Assembly (NCBI GenBank): GCA_013141055.1
Contig: JABFRS010000001.1
Span: 2,659,714-2,723,713, forward strand
From: Cyclobacteriaceae bacterium
GTDB taxonomy: Bacteria > Bacteroidota > Bacteroidia > Cytophagales > Cyclobacteriaceae
DNA: 64,000 nucleotides
Reading direction: 5' to 3'
In this document: in pieces, positions 16,310-26,192 of the stretch
Layout of the letters: every line of letters begins with the position of its first letter
Position numbering within the stretch: the first letter of the stretch is position 1
Position numbers and translations under genes: made by a program
The notes under the pieces: model-generated
The model's database searches: none
Seen by the model: the letters and a program-made list of their open reading frames with translations, nothing else
Told to the model about the DNA's origin: nothing

Positions 16310-19036
16310 ATGGATAAATATTCCTATATCTCTAATGCTGACGTTGGCTATCTCGATCAGCTTTATCAAAATTATAAAAAGGATCCTGCTTCAGTTGATG
16401 CGACCTGGCAGAAATTTTTCGAAGGATATGACTTTTCCCTTCAGAAGTTTGGCGACAATGGCCATTCCGGTCCAGCCGCAGACCTGGGTACCGCAATTAA
16501 GGAGACCCTGGTTCGTACGCTTATCCACGCCTATAGATCCCGTGGGCATCTGAAATCTCATACCAATCCTGTGCGCGAAAGAAGAGATCACCATGTGGCA
16601 TTGGATCATAAATTTTATGGCCTAACAGACGCTGACCTTGATGTCGAGTTTGATGTAGGTGTAGAAATTGGCCTGGGTAGAACTACCCTCAAGAAGATTA
16701 TTGAAAAACTTGAGAAGGTTTATATCGGAACGATTGGTTTTGAATATAGCTATATCCGCAATCAGGAAATCTTTGATTGGTTCATACAGAAATGTGAGAA
16801 TCAATATTACACATACAATCCATCCGTTGATGAAAAGAAGAGCATTCTTTCCAAGCTTAACGAAGCCGTAGTATTTGAAAATTTCCTTCACACTAAATTC
16901 CTGGGACAAAAACGTTTCTCATTGGAAGGTGGGGAAACTACTATCCCCGCACTGCAGACAATTATTAACAAGACTGCAGAGATGGGCGTTAAAGAAGTTG
17001 TAATTGGTATGGCCCATCGTGGTCGTTTGAATGTTCTCTCCAACATTCTTGGAAAAACATACGAACAGATCTTTACTGAATTTGAAGGTAATGTTAATCC
17101 TGACCTGACAATGGGTGACGGTGATGTAAAATATCACCTGGGATATGCCAGTCATATTAATACTCCTTCCGGAAATAAGATCTATGTAAAACTTACTCCG
17201 AATCCTTCTCACCTGGAAGTAGTCGATTCCCTGGTTCTGGGTTATACCCGGGGACAAATTGATGATGAGTATAAAGGACAGAATACAGCAATGGCGATCC
17301 TTATCCATGGTGATGCAGCGGTTGCCGGACAAGGAATAGTTTATGAATTGGTTCAAATGTCAGGCCTCGAAGGCTATACCACGGGTGGAACAATTCACTT
17401 CGTTATCAATAACCAGGTTGGATTTACTACAGATTATGAGGATGCGCGCACAGCGATTTATTGTACAGATGTAGCCAAGATCATTGATGCACCTGTTTTA
17501 CATGTTAATGGAGATGATGCAGAGGCTGTGACATTCTGTTCCAAGCTCGCGGTAGAGTATCGTCAGAAATTCGGAAAGGATATATTCATTGACATGCTTT
17601 GCTACCGCAGACATGGTCACAATGAAAGTGATGAACCGAAATTTACCCAACCTAAGCTTTATAATATTATTGCAAAGCATCCTAACCCACGGGAAGTATA
17701 CGTTAAGAAGTTGATCGAGCGTGGTGATGTAGATGCTGCTCTGGCTGATGAAATGGATAAAAATTTCCGTAATCAGCTTCAGGACAGACTGAATGAAGTG
17801 AAACAAAAGCCACTTCCTTACAAGCCTCAGAAGATTGAAGAGGAGTGGGAGAAAATGGTTCGTGCAAAACCGGAAGATTTTGAGACGTCTCCTGACACAA
17901 GCATTAAGCAAGCAATCATTGATAAGGTAGGGAAGGCTCTTACTACTATTCCTGAAGGATTTAAAGCTCTTAAACAGATTGAAAAGTTATTGAAGGATCG
18001 CAAAGCCGCTTTCTTCGATGATAAAGTATTGGGATGGGCTGAAGCAGAGTTGCTCGCATATGGTTCATTACTTTCAGATGGAACACCGGTTAGAATGTCA
18101 GGCCAGGATGTAAAACGCGGAACGTTCTCTCACCGGCATGCATATTTCTTTGATGCAAATACAAATGATCCGTATTGCGGTCTGGATCATATTCAAACAG
18201 ATCAGCAGCCGTTTCATATTTATAATTCTTTGCTTTCTGAGTTTGGAGTACTGGGCTTTGAGTATGGTTATTCTATGTCTAATCCGAATGCTTTGGTGAT
18301 CTGGGAAGCGCAGTTTGGTGATTTTGTAAACGGCGCCCAGGTTATGATCGACCAGTTTATCTCAAGTGCCGAATCAAAATGGCAACGGATGAATGGTTTG
18401 GTTATGTTACTACCACATGGATATGAAGGACAAGGACCGGAGCATTCAAGCTGTCGCCCTGAACGTTTTCTCCAGATGGCGGCTGAGTATAATTATGTAG
18501 TAACCAATCCGACGACAGCAGCTAATATTTTTCATTTATTGAGAAGGCAGGTGACATGGCAATTTCGAAAACCATGCATAGTGTTCTCTCCAAAGTCACT
18601 ATTGCGTCATCCTTCTGTGGTGTCACCTATAAAAGAGTTTACAGGTGGTTCTTTTAAGGAAGTGATTGATGATGCGATCGTAGTAGCAAAAGATGTGAAA
18701 CGGATTGTACTTTGTTCAGGTAAGATCTATTACGATTTGCTGGAAGTTCAGTCTAAGAAAAAGACCAAGGATACGGCGGTAGTTCGCGTGGAGCAGTTAT
18801 ATCCTTTCCCTGAATCGCAATTGAAAAATATCTTCAAGAAGTATAAAGGTTCGAAGATCGTATGGGTACAGGAAGAGCCTGCTAATATGGGTGCACTTTC
18901 CTTCATCCAACGCATGATGCCCAAGCAGGAGATGGAATTTATTTCCCGTAAGGCGAGTGCATCTCCGGCAACTGGTTATTCCAAAGTGCACAAGGCAGAG
19001 CAGGAGAAAATTGTTCAACAAGCTTTTGAAATTTAA
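16310..19036 (+). CDS. sucA: 2-oxoglutarate dehydrogenase E1 component
   Basis: Thiamine-diphosphate E1 of the TCA-cycle complex: it decarboxylates 2-oxoglutarate and transfers the succinyl group to the lipoyl arm of SucB. The 908-residue product has the E1o N-terminal helix (ADVGYLDQLYQNYKKDPASV), VVIGMAHRGRLNVLSNIL, and a ThDP/Mg region with HVNGDDAEAV and CYRRHGHNESDEPKFTQP. The transketolase C-terminal part has GQDVKRGTFSHRHAYFFD, FEYGYS, LLPHGYEGQGPEHSS and VWVQEEPANMGAL. The ATG at 16310 (MDKYSYISN) is preferred over 16235, which would add an unusual 25-residue leader. sucB starts 24 bases downstream and lpd follows. Confidence 0.97.
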   Translation: MDKYSYISNADVGYLDQLYQNYKKDPASVDATWQKFFEGYDFSLQKFGDNGHSGPAADLGTAIKETLVRTLIHAYRSRGHLKSHTNPVRERRDHHVALDHKFYGLTDADLDVEFDVGVEIGLGRTTLKKIIEKLEKVYIGTIGFEYSYIRNQEIFDWFIQKCENQYYTYNPSVDEKKSILSKLNEAVVFENFLHTKFLGQKRFSLEGGETTIPALQTIINKTAEMGVKEVVIGMAHRGRLNVLSNILGKTYEQIFTEFEGNVNPDLTMGDGDVKYHLGYASHINTPSGNKIYVKLTPNPSHLEVVDSLVLGYTRGQIDDEYKGQNTAMAILIHGDAAVAGQGIVYELVQMSGLEGYTTGGTIHFVINNQVGFTTDYEDARTAIYCTDVAKIIDAPVLHVNGDDAEAVTFCSKLAVEYRQKFGKDIFIDMLCYRRHGHNESDEPKFTQPKLYNIIAKHPNPREVYVKKLIERGDVDAALADEMDKNFRNQLQDRLNEVKQKPLPYKPQKIEEEWEKMVRAKPEDFETSPDTSIKQAIIDKVGKALTTIPEGFKALKQIEKLLKDRKAAFFDDKVLGWAEAELLAYGSLLSDGTPVRMSGQDVKRGTFSHRHAYFFDANTNDPYCGLDHIQTDQQPFHIYNSLLSEFGVLGFEYGYSMSNPNALVIWEAQFGDFVNGAQVMIDQFISSAESKWQRMNGLVMLLPHGYEGQGPEHSSCRPERFLQMAAEYNYVVTNPTTAANIFHLLRRQVTWQFRKPCIVFSPKSLLRHPSVVSPIKEFTGGSFKEVIDDAIVVAKDVKRIVLCSGKIYYDLLEVQSKKKTKDTAVVRVEQLYPFPESQLKNIFKKYKGSKIVWVQEEPANMGALSFIQRMMPKQEMEFISRKASASPATGYSKVHKAEQEKIVQQAFEI

Positions 19037-19060
19037 CAATCATTCTAATCTTAAATCCTA

Positions 19061-20587
19061 ATGGCTCAACAAGTAAAAATTCCTACCGTAGGCGAATCGA
19101 TCACAGAAGTGACGATTGCTAACTGGCTCAAGAAAGATGGAGATACTGTGAAGATGGATGAAGTGATTGCTGAATTGGAATCCGATAAGGCAACATTTGA
19201 ATTGACAGCCCCACAAGCGGGTGTTTTAAAGATCTCAAAAAAGCAAGGTGAAGTCGTTCCGATAGGAACAGTCATCTGTGAAATAGCTGATGGAGCAGGA
19301 GCCTCGACTCCTACAGCATCCGCTCCCAAGACAACTGCATCCGCTCCAACAACTACCTCGGCAAAGCCAGCTGCTACGGGTGGAGTTAAGGAGATGAAAG
19401 TTCCTGCGGTAGGTGAGTCGATCACAGAAGTTACGATTTCTACCTGGTTGAAAAAGGATGGTGATCTTGTCAAGCTGGATGAAATCATTGCTGAAGTTGA
19501 ATCCGACAAGGCAACATTTGAATTACCCGCTGAAGCCAATGGTATTTTAAGAATAGTGGCGAAAGAGAAGACAACATTACCGATTGGAGGATTGATCTGT
19601 AAGATTGAAATCACAGAAGGAGGAACAACCTCTGCTGCAACAACGCCAACGGCGGCAAATCAACAGGCATCTGCAAAGTCGAATGGATATGCAGAAGGAC
19701 ATCCTTCTCCTGCCGCCGCTAAAATTCTTGATGAAAAAGGAATTGCTGCAACAAGTGTAGCGGGTTCTGGCGTTGGTGGAAGAATTACAAAGGACGATGC
19801 ATCGAAAGCTCAAGCTTCTGCTCCTGCGAAAGAGGGAAAGCCAGCAGCAGCACCATTAGCTCCCCCGGTGATTGCGTCTGGTGGTTCAAGAAATGAACGT
19901 CGTGAGAAGATGACGTCTTTGCGTAAGACCATTGCAAAACGTCTTGTAGCAGTGAAGAATGAAACAGCGATGCTCACCACTTTCAACGAAGTGGATATGA
20001 AGCCTGTGATGGAATTGAGAAGTCGATATAAAGATCAATTCAAGGAAAAGAATGGAGTTGGACTTGGTTTTATGTCTTTCTTCACCAAAGCAATTTGTAT
20101 TGCTCTAAAAGAATTCCCGGCAGTCAATGCTTCGATAGACAAGGATGAGATAGTATTCCACGAGTATTGCGATGTATCTATTGCAGTCTCTACACCAAGA
20201 GGTCTCGTGGTTCCGGTAATCAGAAATGCAGAATCCCTTTCAATGGCACAAATTGAAAGTGAAGTAGTGAGACTGGCAACAAAAGGCCGAGATGGTAAGC
20301 TTTCTATTGAAGAAATGACCGGAGGAACATTCTCCATCACTAATGGAGGCGTGTTTGGATCTATGATGTCAACACCCATCATTAATCCTCCTCAATCGGC
20401 GATCCTGGGAATGCACAACATTGTTGAGCGTCCGATGGTGGTGAAAGGCGAGATTGTTGTAAGACCTATTATGTACATCGCTCTTTCATACGATCACAGA
20501 GTAATCGATGGACGTGAATCTGTGAGTTTCCTGGTGAGAGTGAAAGAGCTTTTGGAAGATCCAGGTCGCATGATTTTAGGGGTTTAA
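19061..20587 (+). CDS. sucB: Dihydrolipoamide succinyltransferase (E2) with two lipoyl domains
   Basis: E2 core of 2-oxoglutarate dehydrogenase: it moves succinyl from the lipoyl arm to CoA. The 508-residue product has two nearly repeated lipoyl domains (about 2-77 and 111-186), each with VGESITEV and the lipoylation motif ESDKATFEL (lysine at about 44 and 153). Ala/Thr/Pro-rich linkers join them. A peripheral-subunit-binding domain follows ([24 protein letters not shown]; about 215-250). The catalytic domain ends in [15 protein letters not shown], with the active-site His and Asp. Many SucB proteins have one lipoyl domain; this has two. It sits between sucA and lpd. Confidence 0.95.
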   Translation: MAQQVKIPTVGESITEVTIANWLKKDGDTVKMDEVIAELESDKATFELTAPQAGVLKISKKQGEVVPIGTVICEIADGAGASTPTASAPKTTASAPTTTSAKPAATGGVKEMKVPAVGESITEVTISTWLKKDGDLVKLDEIIAEVESDKATFELPAEANGILRIVAKEKTTLPIGGLICKIEITEGGTTSAATTPTAANQQASAKSNGYAEGHPSPAAAKILDEKGIAATSVAGSGVGGRITKDDASKAQASAPAKEGKPAAAPLAPPVIASGGSRNERREKMTSLRKTIAKRLVAVKNETAMLTTFNEVDMKPVMELRSRYKDQFKEKNGVGLGFMSFFTKAICIALKEFPAVNASIDKDEIVFHEYCDVSIAVSTPRGLVVPVIRNAESLSMAQIESEVVRLATKGRDGKLSIEEMTGGTFSITNGGVFGSMMSTPIINPPQSAILGMHNIVERPMVVKGEIVVRPIMYIALSYDHRVIDGRESVSFLVRVKELLEDPGRMILGV

Positions 20588-20625
20588 TATTACAGACATC
20601 TCTCTATTGAAGAAATAAAAGTTTT

Positions 20626-22026
20626 ATGCAATACAACGTTACGGTCATTGGTTCGGGTCCTGGTGGTTATGTAGCTGCCATTCGCTGTGCTCAGCTTGGA
20701 TTTAAGACTGCCATTATTGAAAAGTATAATACCCTTGGCGGTACATGTCTGAATGTGGGATGTATTCCTTCAAAAGCATTGCTGGATTCCACGGAGCATT
20801 TTCATAACGCGGCACATACCTTTAAAGAACACGGCATTGATATTTCTGAGCCTAAAGTGAATTTTGGTCAGATGATCAAAAGAAAAGGTGACGTTGTGAA
20901 ATCAAATGTGGATGGAATTGCATTTCTGATGAAGAAGAATAAGATCGACGTGCATACCGGCGTCGGATCTTTCGTTGATAAGAATACAATCAAAATCACT
21001 GCTTCCGATGGCAAGGAAACGTCTATCACTACAGACAATGTAATCATTGCGACAGGTTCGAAGCCGACGGCCCTTCCGTTTGCTGCATTTGATAAGAAAA
21101 GAATCATCTCCAGCACAGAAGCATTGGAACTTAAGGAAGTTCCTAAGCATCTGATTGTAGTGGGTGGAGGTGTTATTGGAATGGAACTCGGATCTGTTTA
21201 TGCACGGATCGGAGCAAAAGTTTCTGTCGTTGAGTTTATGGATAGCCTTATTCCTACCATGGACGGAACGATGGGTAAGGAACTTCTAAAGTCTACCAAG
21301 AAACTGGGAATGGAATTCTATCTCGGCCATAAGGTTACTGCGATAGAGAATAAAGGAAAGGAAGTTATTCTTAAAGCTGAGCCAAAGAATGGTGGTGCTG
21401 CAATTGAATTGAAAGGTGACTATTGTCTTGTAAGTGTGGGCAGGCGCCCTTACACAGACGGACTTGGACTTGATAAGGTAGGAATTGAAACCGTTAAAGG
21501 TCAGATTCCTGTGAATGATCATTTGCAGACAAAAATTCCAAACATCTATGCTATTGGAGATGTAGTGCGTGGTGCGATGTTGGCTCATAAGGCGGAGGAA
21601 GAAGGAACATTAGTTGCAGAGCAATTAGCGGGACAGAAGCCGCATATCAATTATTTATTGATTCCCGGGGTTGTTTACACATGGCCAGAAGTTGCGAGCG
21701 TTGGTTATACCGAAGAGCAACTAAAAGCGGATGGCAAGGCTTATAAGATTGGAAATTTTCCGTACAAGGCATTAGGTCGCGCACGGGCAAGTATGGATCT
21801 TGATGGTCTTGTAAAAATACTTGCTGATAAAAACACAGATGAAATATTAGGTGTTCATATCATTGGAGCACGCGCAGCGGATATGATTGCATCAGGAGTT
21901 ACTGCAATGGAGTTCCGTGCATCTGCAGAAGATGTTTCAAGAATGTCACATGCACATCCTACCTATATGGAAGCAGTGAGAGAGGCATGTCTGGCAGCAA
22001 CCGCAAATAGGCCGATACATATTTAA
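20626..22026 (+). CDS. lpdA: Dihydrolipoyl dehydrogenase (E3)
   Basis: Flavoprotein that reoxidises the lipoyl arm and reduces NAD+ for the 2-oxoacid dehydrogenase complexes. The 466-residue product has the FAD-binding VIGSGPGGYVAAIRCAQLG, the redox disulfide GGTCLNVGCIPSKALL (Cys at about 42 and 47), the NAD-binding VVGGGVIGMELGSVYARIG, and a second FAD contact, IYAIGDVVRGAMLAHKAEEE. The C-terminal catalytic His lies in MSHAHPTYMEAVREA. It lies 38 bases after sucB, so sucA-sucB-lpd make one complete 2-oxoglutarate dehydrogenase operon. Confidence 0.97.
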   Translation: MQYNVTVIGSGPGGYVAAIRCAQLGFKTAIIEKYNTLGGTCLNVGCIPSKALLDSTEHFHNAAHTFKEHGIDISEPKVNFGQMIKRKGDVVKSNVDGIAFLMKKNKIDVHTGVGSFVDKNTIKITASDGKETSITTDNVIIATGSKPTALPFAAFDKKRIISSTEALELKEVPKHLIVVGGGVIGMELGSVYARIGAKVSVVEFMDSLIPTMDGTMGKELLKSTKKLGMEFYLGHKVTAIENKGKEVILKAEPKNGGAAIELKGDYCLVSVGRRPYTDGLGLDKVGIETVKGQIPVNDHLQTKIPNIYAIGDVVRGAMLAHKAEEEGTLVAEQLAGQKPHINYLLIPGVVYTWPEVASVGYTEEQLKADGKAYKIGNFPYKALGRARASMDLDGLVKILADKNTDEILGVHIIGARAADMIASGVTAMEFRASAEDVSRMSHAHPTYMEAVREACLAATANRPIHI

Positions 22027-22065
22027 AGGACTTTGCTATTTCCTGCGGTGACCAAGCACACTGGT

Positions 22066-22569
22066 CTAAATAAAACGGCTCACCTTTCGTGAAGTAATAA
22101 TCTCCGTGTTCATTCCGGCCCAGTGGAGATTTCCGATGTAACGTCCATGTTCCATTTTGAGGCAACGATCCATTATCACCAATAAACCATTTTGCTGTGC
22201 GAGTTCTGCAGCTTCGACATTAATGACACCAAGTTGAAGCCACACAGCTTTTGCTTTGATTGCAATCGCTTCCTTAACAACGTTGAGACATTCTTCAGGC
22301 TTGCGAAAGATGTCCACCACATCGACAGGACCAGGAATAGAAGCAAGATCAGGATAGCACTTCTCTCCAAGGATCTCTTGCTTCATGGGATTTACAGGTA
22401 TGATCGTGTACCGTTCTGATTTTAAATACGATCCCACAAAATTACTGGCCCTTTCCTTTTTGTCGGAAAGCCCCACAATGGCAATTGTTTTGGAGTTATT
22501 CAGAATTTTCCGAACAGTCTCTGAATTTTGAAATTTATTTCTTTCTTCCGCGCTCAGGCGGGTGTTCAT
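22066..22569 (-). CDS. CoA-binding-domain protein (YccU-like)
   Basis: A 167-residue cytoplasmic protein with a CoA-binding Rossmann domain: KTIAIVGLSDKKERASNFV, YLKSERYTIIPVNP, VDVVDIFRKPEECLNVV, AKAVWLQLGVIN and VIMDRCLKMEHGRY. The function of this stand-alone family is not settled. The start at 22569 is well supported: its ATG overlaps the metY stop codon as ATGA, the arrangement of translationally coupled genes. It is therefore made with MetY, which hints at a link to sulfur amino acid or acyl-CoA metabolism. Confidence 0.9.
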   Translation of the reverse strand: MNTRLSAEERNKFQNSETVRKILNNSKTIAIVGLSDKKERASNFVGSYLKSERYTIIPVNPMKQEILGEKCYPDLASIPGPVDVVDIFRKPEECLNVVKEAIAIKAKAVWLQLGVINVEAAELAQQNGLLVIMDRCLKMEHGRYIGNLHWAGMNTEIITSRKVSRFI

Positions 22570-23861
22570 CGAGATATCTGATGAAAGGCTTGTTCCAAGT
22601 CCCATATTAAATCTTCAGTTGTTTCTAGTCCTATTGATAATCGTATTAACTCGGGTTTAATGTTTGCCCGCTTCAGCTCTTCATCAGAAAGTTGCTGGTG
22701 TGTTGTGGAGGCCGGATGAATGACAAGACTTTTGCAATCACCGAGATTGGCCACATGAGAAAATAATTCCAGATTTTCCAGGAATTTTTTTCCTGTCTCA
22801 CGAGCATTATTGTTCATAGCCTTTAACCCAAAAGCAAATACAGATCCTGCACCTTTCGGTAAATATTTTTTTGCTCTCTCATAATGTGGATGATCCGGAA
22901 GTCCAGAGAAGTTCACCCATTCGACCATTGGATGATTCTTGAGGAATTTTGCAATGGCAAGTGCATTGGTAACATGCCTTTCCATTCTTACGGAAAGTGT
23001 TTCCATTCCCTGCACTAAAAGAAAGGAATCAAATGGCGAAATTGTTGCGCCTGTATCACGAAGAGTTTCGCATCGGGCCTTCATCAGGAATCCATAATGA
23101 CCAAACGTCTCATAAAAATTCAGATTATGATAAGGAATGGAGGGCGATGAAATAGCTGGATAATTGCTGAAATCAAACTTACCTGAATCAATGATCACGC
23201 CTGCAATGGATGTTCCGTGACCATTCAAAAATTTGGTTGCGGAATGCAAAACGATATCAGCGCCCCATTCTAGGGGGCGGCATAGGTATGGAGAGGCGAG
23301 TGTGTTATCAATAACTAAAGGAATTGAATTTGCTTTTGCTAAAGCTGATACACCTTCAAAATCAAAAACACTTCCTTGTGGATTGCCAATAGTTTCACCA
23401 TACAGAGCCCGTGTTTTGGGGGTAATCGCTTTCTCCCAATTTTTAATATCGGTAGGATCAACAAAGTGTACTTTGATGGAGAGTTTCTTGAAAGTGTGTT
23501 CAAACTGTGTGTAAGTGCCTCCGTAAAGATGAGAAGATGCGACAAATTCATCACCTGGATTTAGCAGAGTCATCATGGTTATCAACTGTGCAGCTTGCCC
23601 ACTTGAAGTTGCAAGCGCACCTGTTCCTCCTTCAAGAGAAGCAACTCTTTCCTCAAATACAGCCGTTGTCGGATTGCTGATACGTGTGTAGATATTTCCG
23701 TATTGCTTTAATTCAAAAAGCGAAGCCGCGTATTCAGGGCTATCGAAAACATATCCTGCCGTTTGATATATTGGAACTGCACGGGAACCTGAATAAGAAT
23801 CAGGAATATGACCAGCGTGAAGCATGCGTGTTTCGAAACCAAACTTTCTTTTTTCTGACAT
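22566..23861 (-). CDS. metY: O-acetylhomoserine sulfhydrylase (cystathionine gamma-synthase family)
   Basis: PLP enzyme that makes homocysteine from O-acetylhomoserine and sulfide for methionine synthesis. The 431-residue product has FETRMLHAGHIPDSYSGSRA, VPIYQTAGYVFDS, YTRISNPTTAVFEERVASLE, and the PLP lysine in HSATKFLNGHGTSIAGV. The C-terminal part has SLVIHPASTTHQQLSDEEL and IRLSIGLETTEDLIWDLEQA. Length and motifs fit MetY better than MetB. The ATG at 23861 (MSEKRKFGFETR) fits the family better than 23897. No S-adenosylmethionine riboswitch is visible in the short upstream gap. It overlaps the CoA-binding protein by four bases. Confidence 0.92.
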   Translation of the reverse strand: MSEKRKFGFETRMLHAGHIPDSYSGSRAVPIYQTAGYVFDSPEYAASLFELKQYGNIYTRISNPTTAVFEERVASLEGGTGALATSSGQAAQLITMMTLLNPGDEFVASSHLYGGTYTQFEHTFKKLSIKVHFVDPTDIKNWEKAITPKTRALYGETIGNPQGSVFDFEGVSALAKANSIPLVIDNTLASPYLCRPLEWGADIVLHSATKFLNGHGTSIAGVIIDSGKFDFSNYPAISSPSIPYHNLNFYETFGHYGFLMKARCETLRDTGATISPFDSFLLVQGMETLSVRMERHVTNALAIAKFLKNHPMVEWVNFSGLPDHPHYERAKKYLPKGAGSVFAFGLKAMNNNARETGKKFLENLELFSHVANLGDCKSLVIHPASTTHQQLSDEELKRANIKPELIRLSIGLETTEDLIWDLEQAFHQISR

Positions 23862-23922
23862 GACAAGGAATTTTGTATAAAAGAAACAACGTTCCAATCA
23901 AAAACAAACTGTTTTTTGATGG

Positions 23923-25098
23923 CTACAAAAGTCTGGTAATTGCGTAAGCCCTGAACAAAAGCCCCCCAACAAGTGGTAAGAGGAAAATATGTAGCTGCTG
24001 TGGAAGAAAAAACCACGATATGAGTACAATCGTGTAGATAATCGCCGCAATAGTGAAGTACTTTTTGAGAAACTCAGCTGATTTCTGCCGATAAATAAGA
24101 ACGACAAACAGGTTGGTCGGTAACGCCCAAAGAATATTGAAATTTTTTGCTGCCGCCTGATGATCAGTCGCGGTCCACAAAAGGATCAATAACAATCCAA
24201 GCAACCCGGTAATAATGAAGAGCCCAAGATCAAGCCATTTAGAAAGTTTTTTTCTTCTCAGATCATTAAAAGTGATTATTGAGATAATCAAGAATAGTAA
24301 ACCGAAAACTACCCAGGGATGAATCATGGTTTTGGCCGGTTCTTCTGGAACCGGGGTATATGCTGCCTGCTTCACCTTTACAGCAGGAATAGTCTTTCCA
24401 TTCAGTGTGAGAGTTGCATGGTCGAATGATGATTCAAGATAATCGGGCAGAAACATGTACTCATAAGGAGTGGCATGTTTATCCATTGGCAAGCCAAGAC
24501 AGATGTCTATTCCTAAGTCTCCCCAGGGTTGTTGTTTCAGATACAGATCCGTGAGCTGGCGAATGGTATAGTCTGTCTTAATATAAGAATCATCAAACTT
24601 TAGCGAATCACCCAGTACCTCGACAATGACATCACGTACTTTACTTGAGCAATTGTTGAAGAAATAGTCGTACCTGTAGGTTTTGTTTTCTGGCAAGGCA
24701 TTCCATTGAAGATAATCAAACAATGCCTGCTTCTGTGAAGGCGAGAGATTTAGTACCTGCTCAACAACAGATCGGTTGTAGTACGAATAGTTGTAGATGA
24801 AATCACTGTAGTTATAGACACCAAGTTCAAAAAGGAGAAGTCCTTTGGTGTAATTAATATAGAAGTTAGGTTGACCGAAATCAAAAACACCATAGTTGTA
24901 TGCGGCATCAAAACGATTGACAGGGTCATTTACACGGATAGCAGTATGTCCAAAGGCTGTATAAACTTCTCCCTGCCATGGTCCACATGTGATAAGCGAA
25001 ATTTCTGCCTCAGGGGAAAGCTTGTTAGACTGACCTTGGGCTGTTGCTGCTCCAAGCATCAGAATCAACAACGCTGTAATTCTTGTTATAAAGGGCAT
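23923..25098 (-). CDS. DUF4105 (Lnb-like) membrane protein
   Basis: A 391-residue envelope protein. A signal peptide ends near GAATAQGQ. A soluble DUF4105/Lnb-type domain follows (about 25-230) with LITCGPWQGEVYTAFGHTAI (conserved His) and YDYFFNNCSSKVRDVI (conserved Cys in the NNC motif), which would supply a Cys-His catalytic pair. The last ~130 residues form about five membrane segments (from MIHPWVVFGLLFLII). Some DUF4105 relatives act in lipoprotein N-terminal remodelling, but that role is inferred here from family resemblance. The gene lies 61 bases upstream of metY on the same strand and is divergent from the radical SAM gene. Confidence 0.85.
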   Translation of the reverse strand: MPFITRITALLILMLGAATAQGQSNKLSPEAEISLITCGPWQGEVYTAFGHTAIRVNDPVNRFDAAYNYGVFDFGQPNFYINYTKGLLLFELGVYNYSDFIYNYSYYNRSVVEQVLNLSPSQKQALFDYLQWNALPENKTYRYDYFFNNCSSKVRDVIVEVLGDSLKFDDSYIKTDYTIRQLTDLYLKQQPWGDLGIDICLGLPMDKHATPYEYMFLPDYLESSFDHATLTLNGKTIPAVKVKQAAYTPVPEEPAKTMIHPWVVFGLLFLIISIITFNDLRRKKLSKWLDLGLFIITGLLGLLLILLWTATDHQAAAKNFNILWALPTNLFVVLIYRQKSAEFLKKYFTIAAIIYTIVLISWFFLPQQLHIFLLPLVGGLLFRAYAITRLL

Positions 25099-25161
25099 TC
25101 CATAAGAATATTATCATCGAAAGATAAAGACAATTCCTGAAGTGCACGTACTTTTGATTCA

Positions 25162-26184
25162 ATGACCAGCGGCTTTCAGGATCAATTGAATATTATTTCG
25201 GGGCTTACCCCAAAACGTTCCTGGAATGCAGCAAAAGTATGGTCCAGCTACTGGGCTTCACGTATGTCGGGTAGGGCTGATCATCATGGATTTCCAATCA
25301 GCATTTCCATAGAACCGACAACCTCTTGTAATCTTCGTTGTCCGGAATGTCCCAGCGGGCTTCGTTCTTTTACACGTCCTACCGGAATGCTGAAAGATTC
25401 TCTTTTTCAAAATGTTATTGATCAGCTGTCACCAACCTTGTCATATCTGACTTTTTATTTTCAGGGAGAGCCTTATCTCAATCCTAAATTTCTGGATATG
25501 GTGAAGTATGCATCTGACAGAGGTATTTATACAGCCACTTCAACCAATGCCCATTATCTTGACGAAGAGAATGCAAGGAAAACCATAGCCTCAGGACTTG
25601 ATCGCCTGATTATTTCTATTGATGGCACCGAACAGGAAACTTATGAGTCATATCGTGTGGGAGGAAAACTTGAAAAAGTAATTGAGGGCACAAAAAATAT
25701 TCTCAAACTGAGAAGGGAATTAAAATCAAGTACCCCTCAGGTCATCTTTCAATTTTTAGTTGTAAAGCCCAACGAGCACCAGGTTCCTGAAGTATATGCT
25801 CTGGCAAAGAAATTGGGAGTTGATAAAGTGGTTTTAAAAACTGCCCAGATCTATGACTATAAGAATGGTTCCGATCTTATCCCAACTCAAAGTAAGTATT
25901 CACGCTATGAAAAGGATTCCAATGGGACTTTTCACATTAAGAATGAATTAATGAATCACTGCTGGAAAATGTGGCACAGTTGTGTGATAACCTGGGATGG
26001 CAAGATTGTTCCATGTTGTTTTGATAAGGATGCACACCATGTTATGGGTGATCTTTCAAAACAGTCATTCAAAGAAATATGGACCAGTAAACCATATTCA
26101 GATTTCAGAGTTTCGCTTTTGAGATCCCGAAACGAAATTGAAATGTGTAAAAATTGTACTGAAGGAACGAAAGTATGGGCCTAG
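25162..26184 (+). CDS. Radical SAM / SPASM domain protein
   Basis: A 340-residue cytoplasmic iron-sulfur enzyme. The radical SAM cluster motif is CNLRCPEC (C-x3-C-x2-C, about residues 54-61), followed by GLRSFTRPTGML and the core strands FYFQGEPYLNP and LDRLIISIDGTEQETY. The C-terminal SPASM domain binds extra clusters through Cys residues in HSCVITWDGKIVPCCFDKD and EMCKNCTEGT. The substrate is unknown; this type is conserved as a single-copy protein in many Bacteroidota. It converges, with an eight-base gap, on a small Cys-rich membrane protein. A TACTTTTG box at 25149-25156 lies directly before the start codon, but is too close to be a convincing promoter. Confidence 0.88.
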   Translation: MTSGFQDQLNIISGLTPKRSWNAAKVWSSYWASRMSGRADHHGFPISISIEPTTSCNLRCPECPSGLRSFTRPTGMLKDSLFQNVIDQLSPTLSYLTFYFQGEPYLNPKFLDMVKYASDRGIYTATSTNAHYLDEENARKTIASGLDRLIISIDGTEQETYESYRVGGKLEKVIEGTKNILKLRRELKSSTPQVIFQFLVVKPNEHQVPEVYALAKKLGVDKVVLKTAQIYDYKNGSDLIPTQSKYSRYEKDSNGTFHIKNELMNHCWKMWHSCVITWDGKIVPCCFDKDAHHVMGDLSKQSFKEIWTSKPYSDFRVSLLRSRNEIEMCKNCTEGTKVWA

Positions 26185-26192
26185 GAGAATAG

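Noticed and set aside
17498-17911. A 137-codon open frame on the minus strand inside sucA
   Set aside because: Lies wholly within an intact, conserved sucA; no family features.
22027-22065. Possible terminator after lpd
   Set aside because: The 39-base gap holds no convincing stem and T-run.
23862-23922. Riboswitch upstream of metY
   Set aside because: The gap to the previous gene is only 61 bases, too short for a SAM-type riboswitch, and no conserved core is seen.
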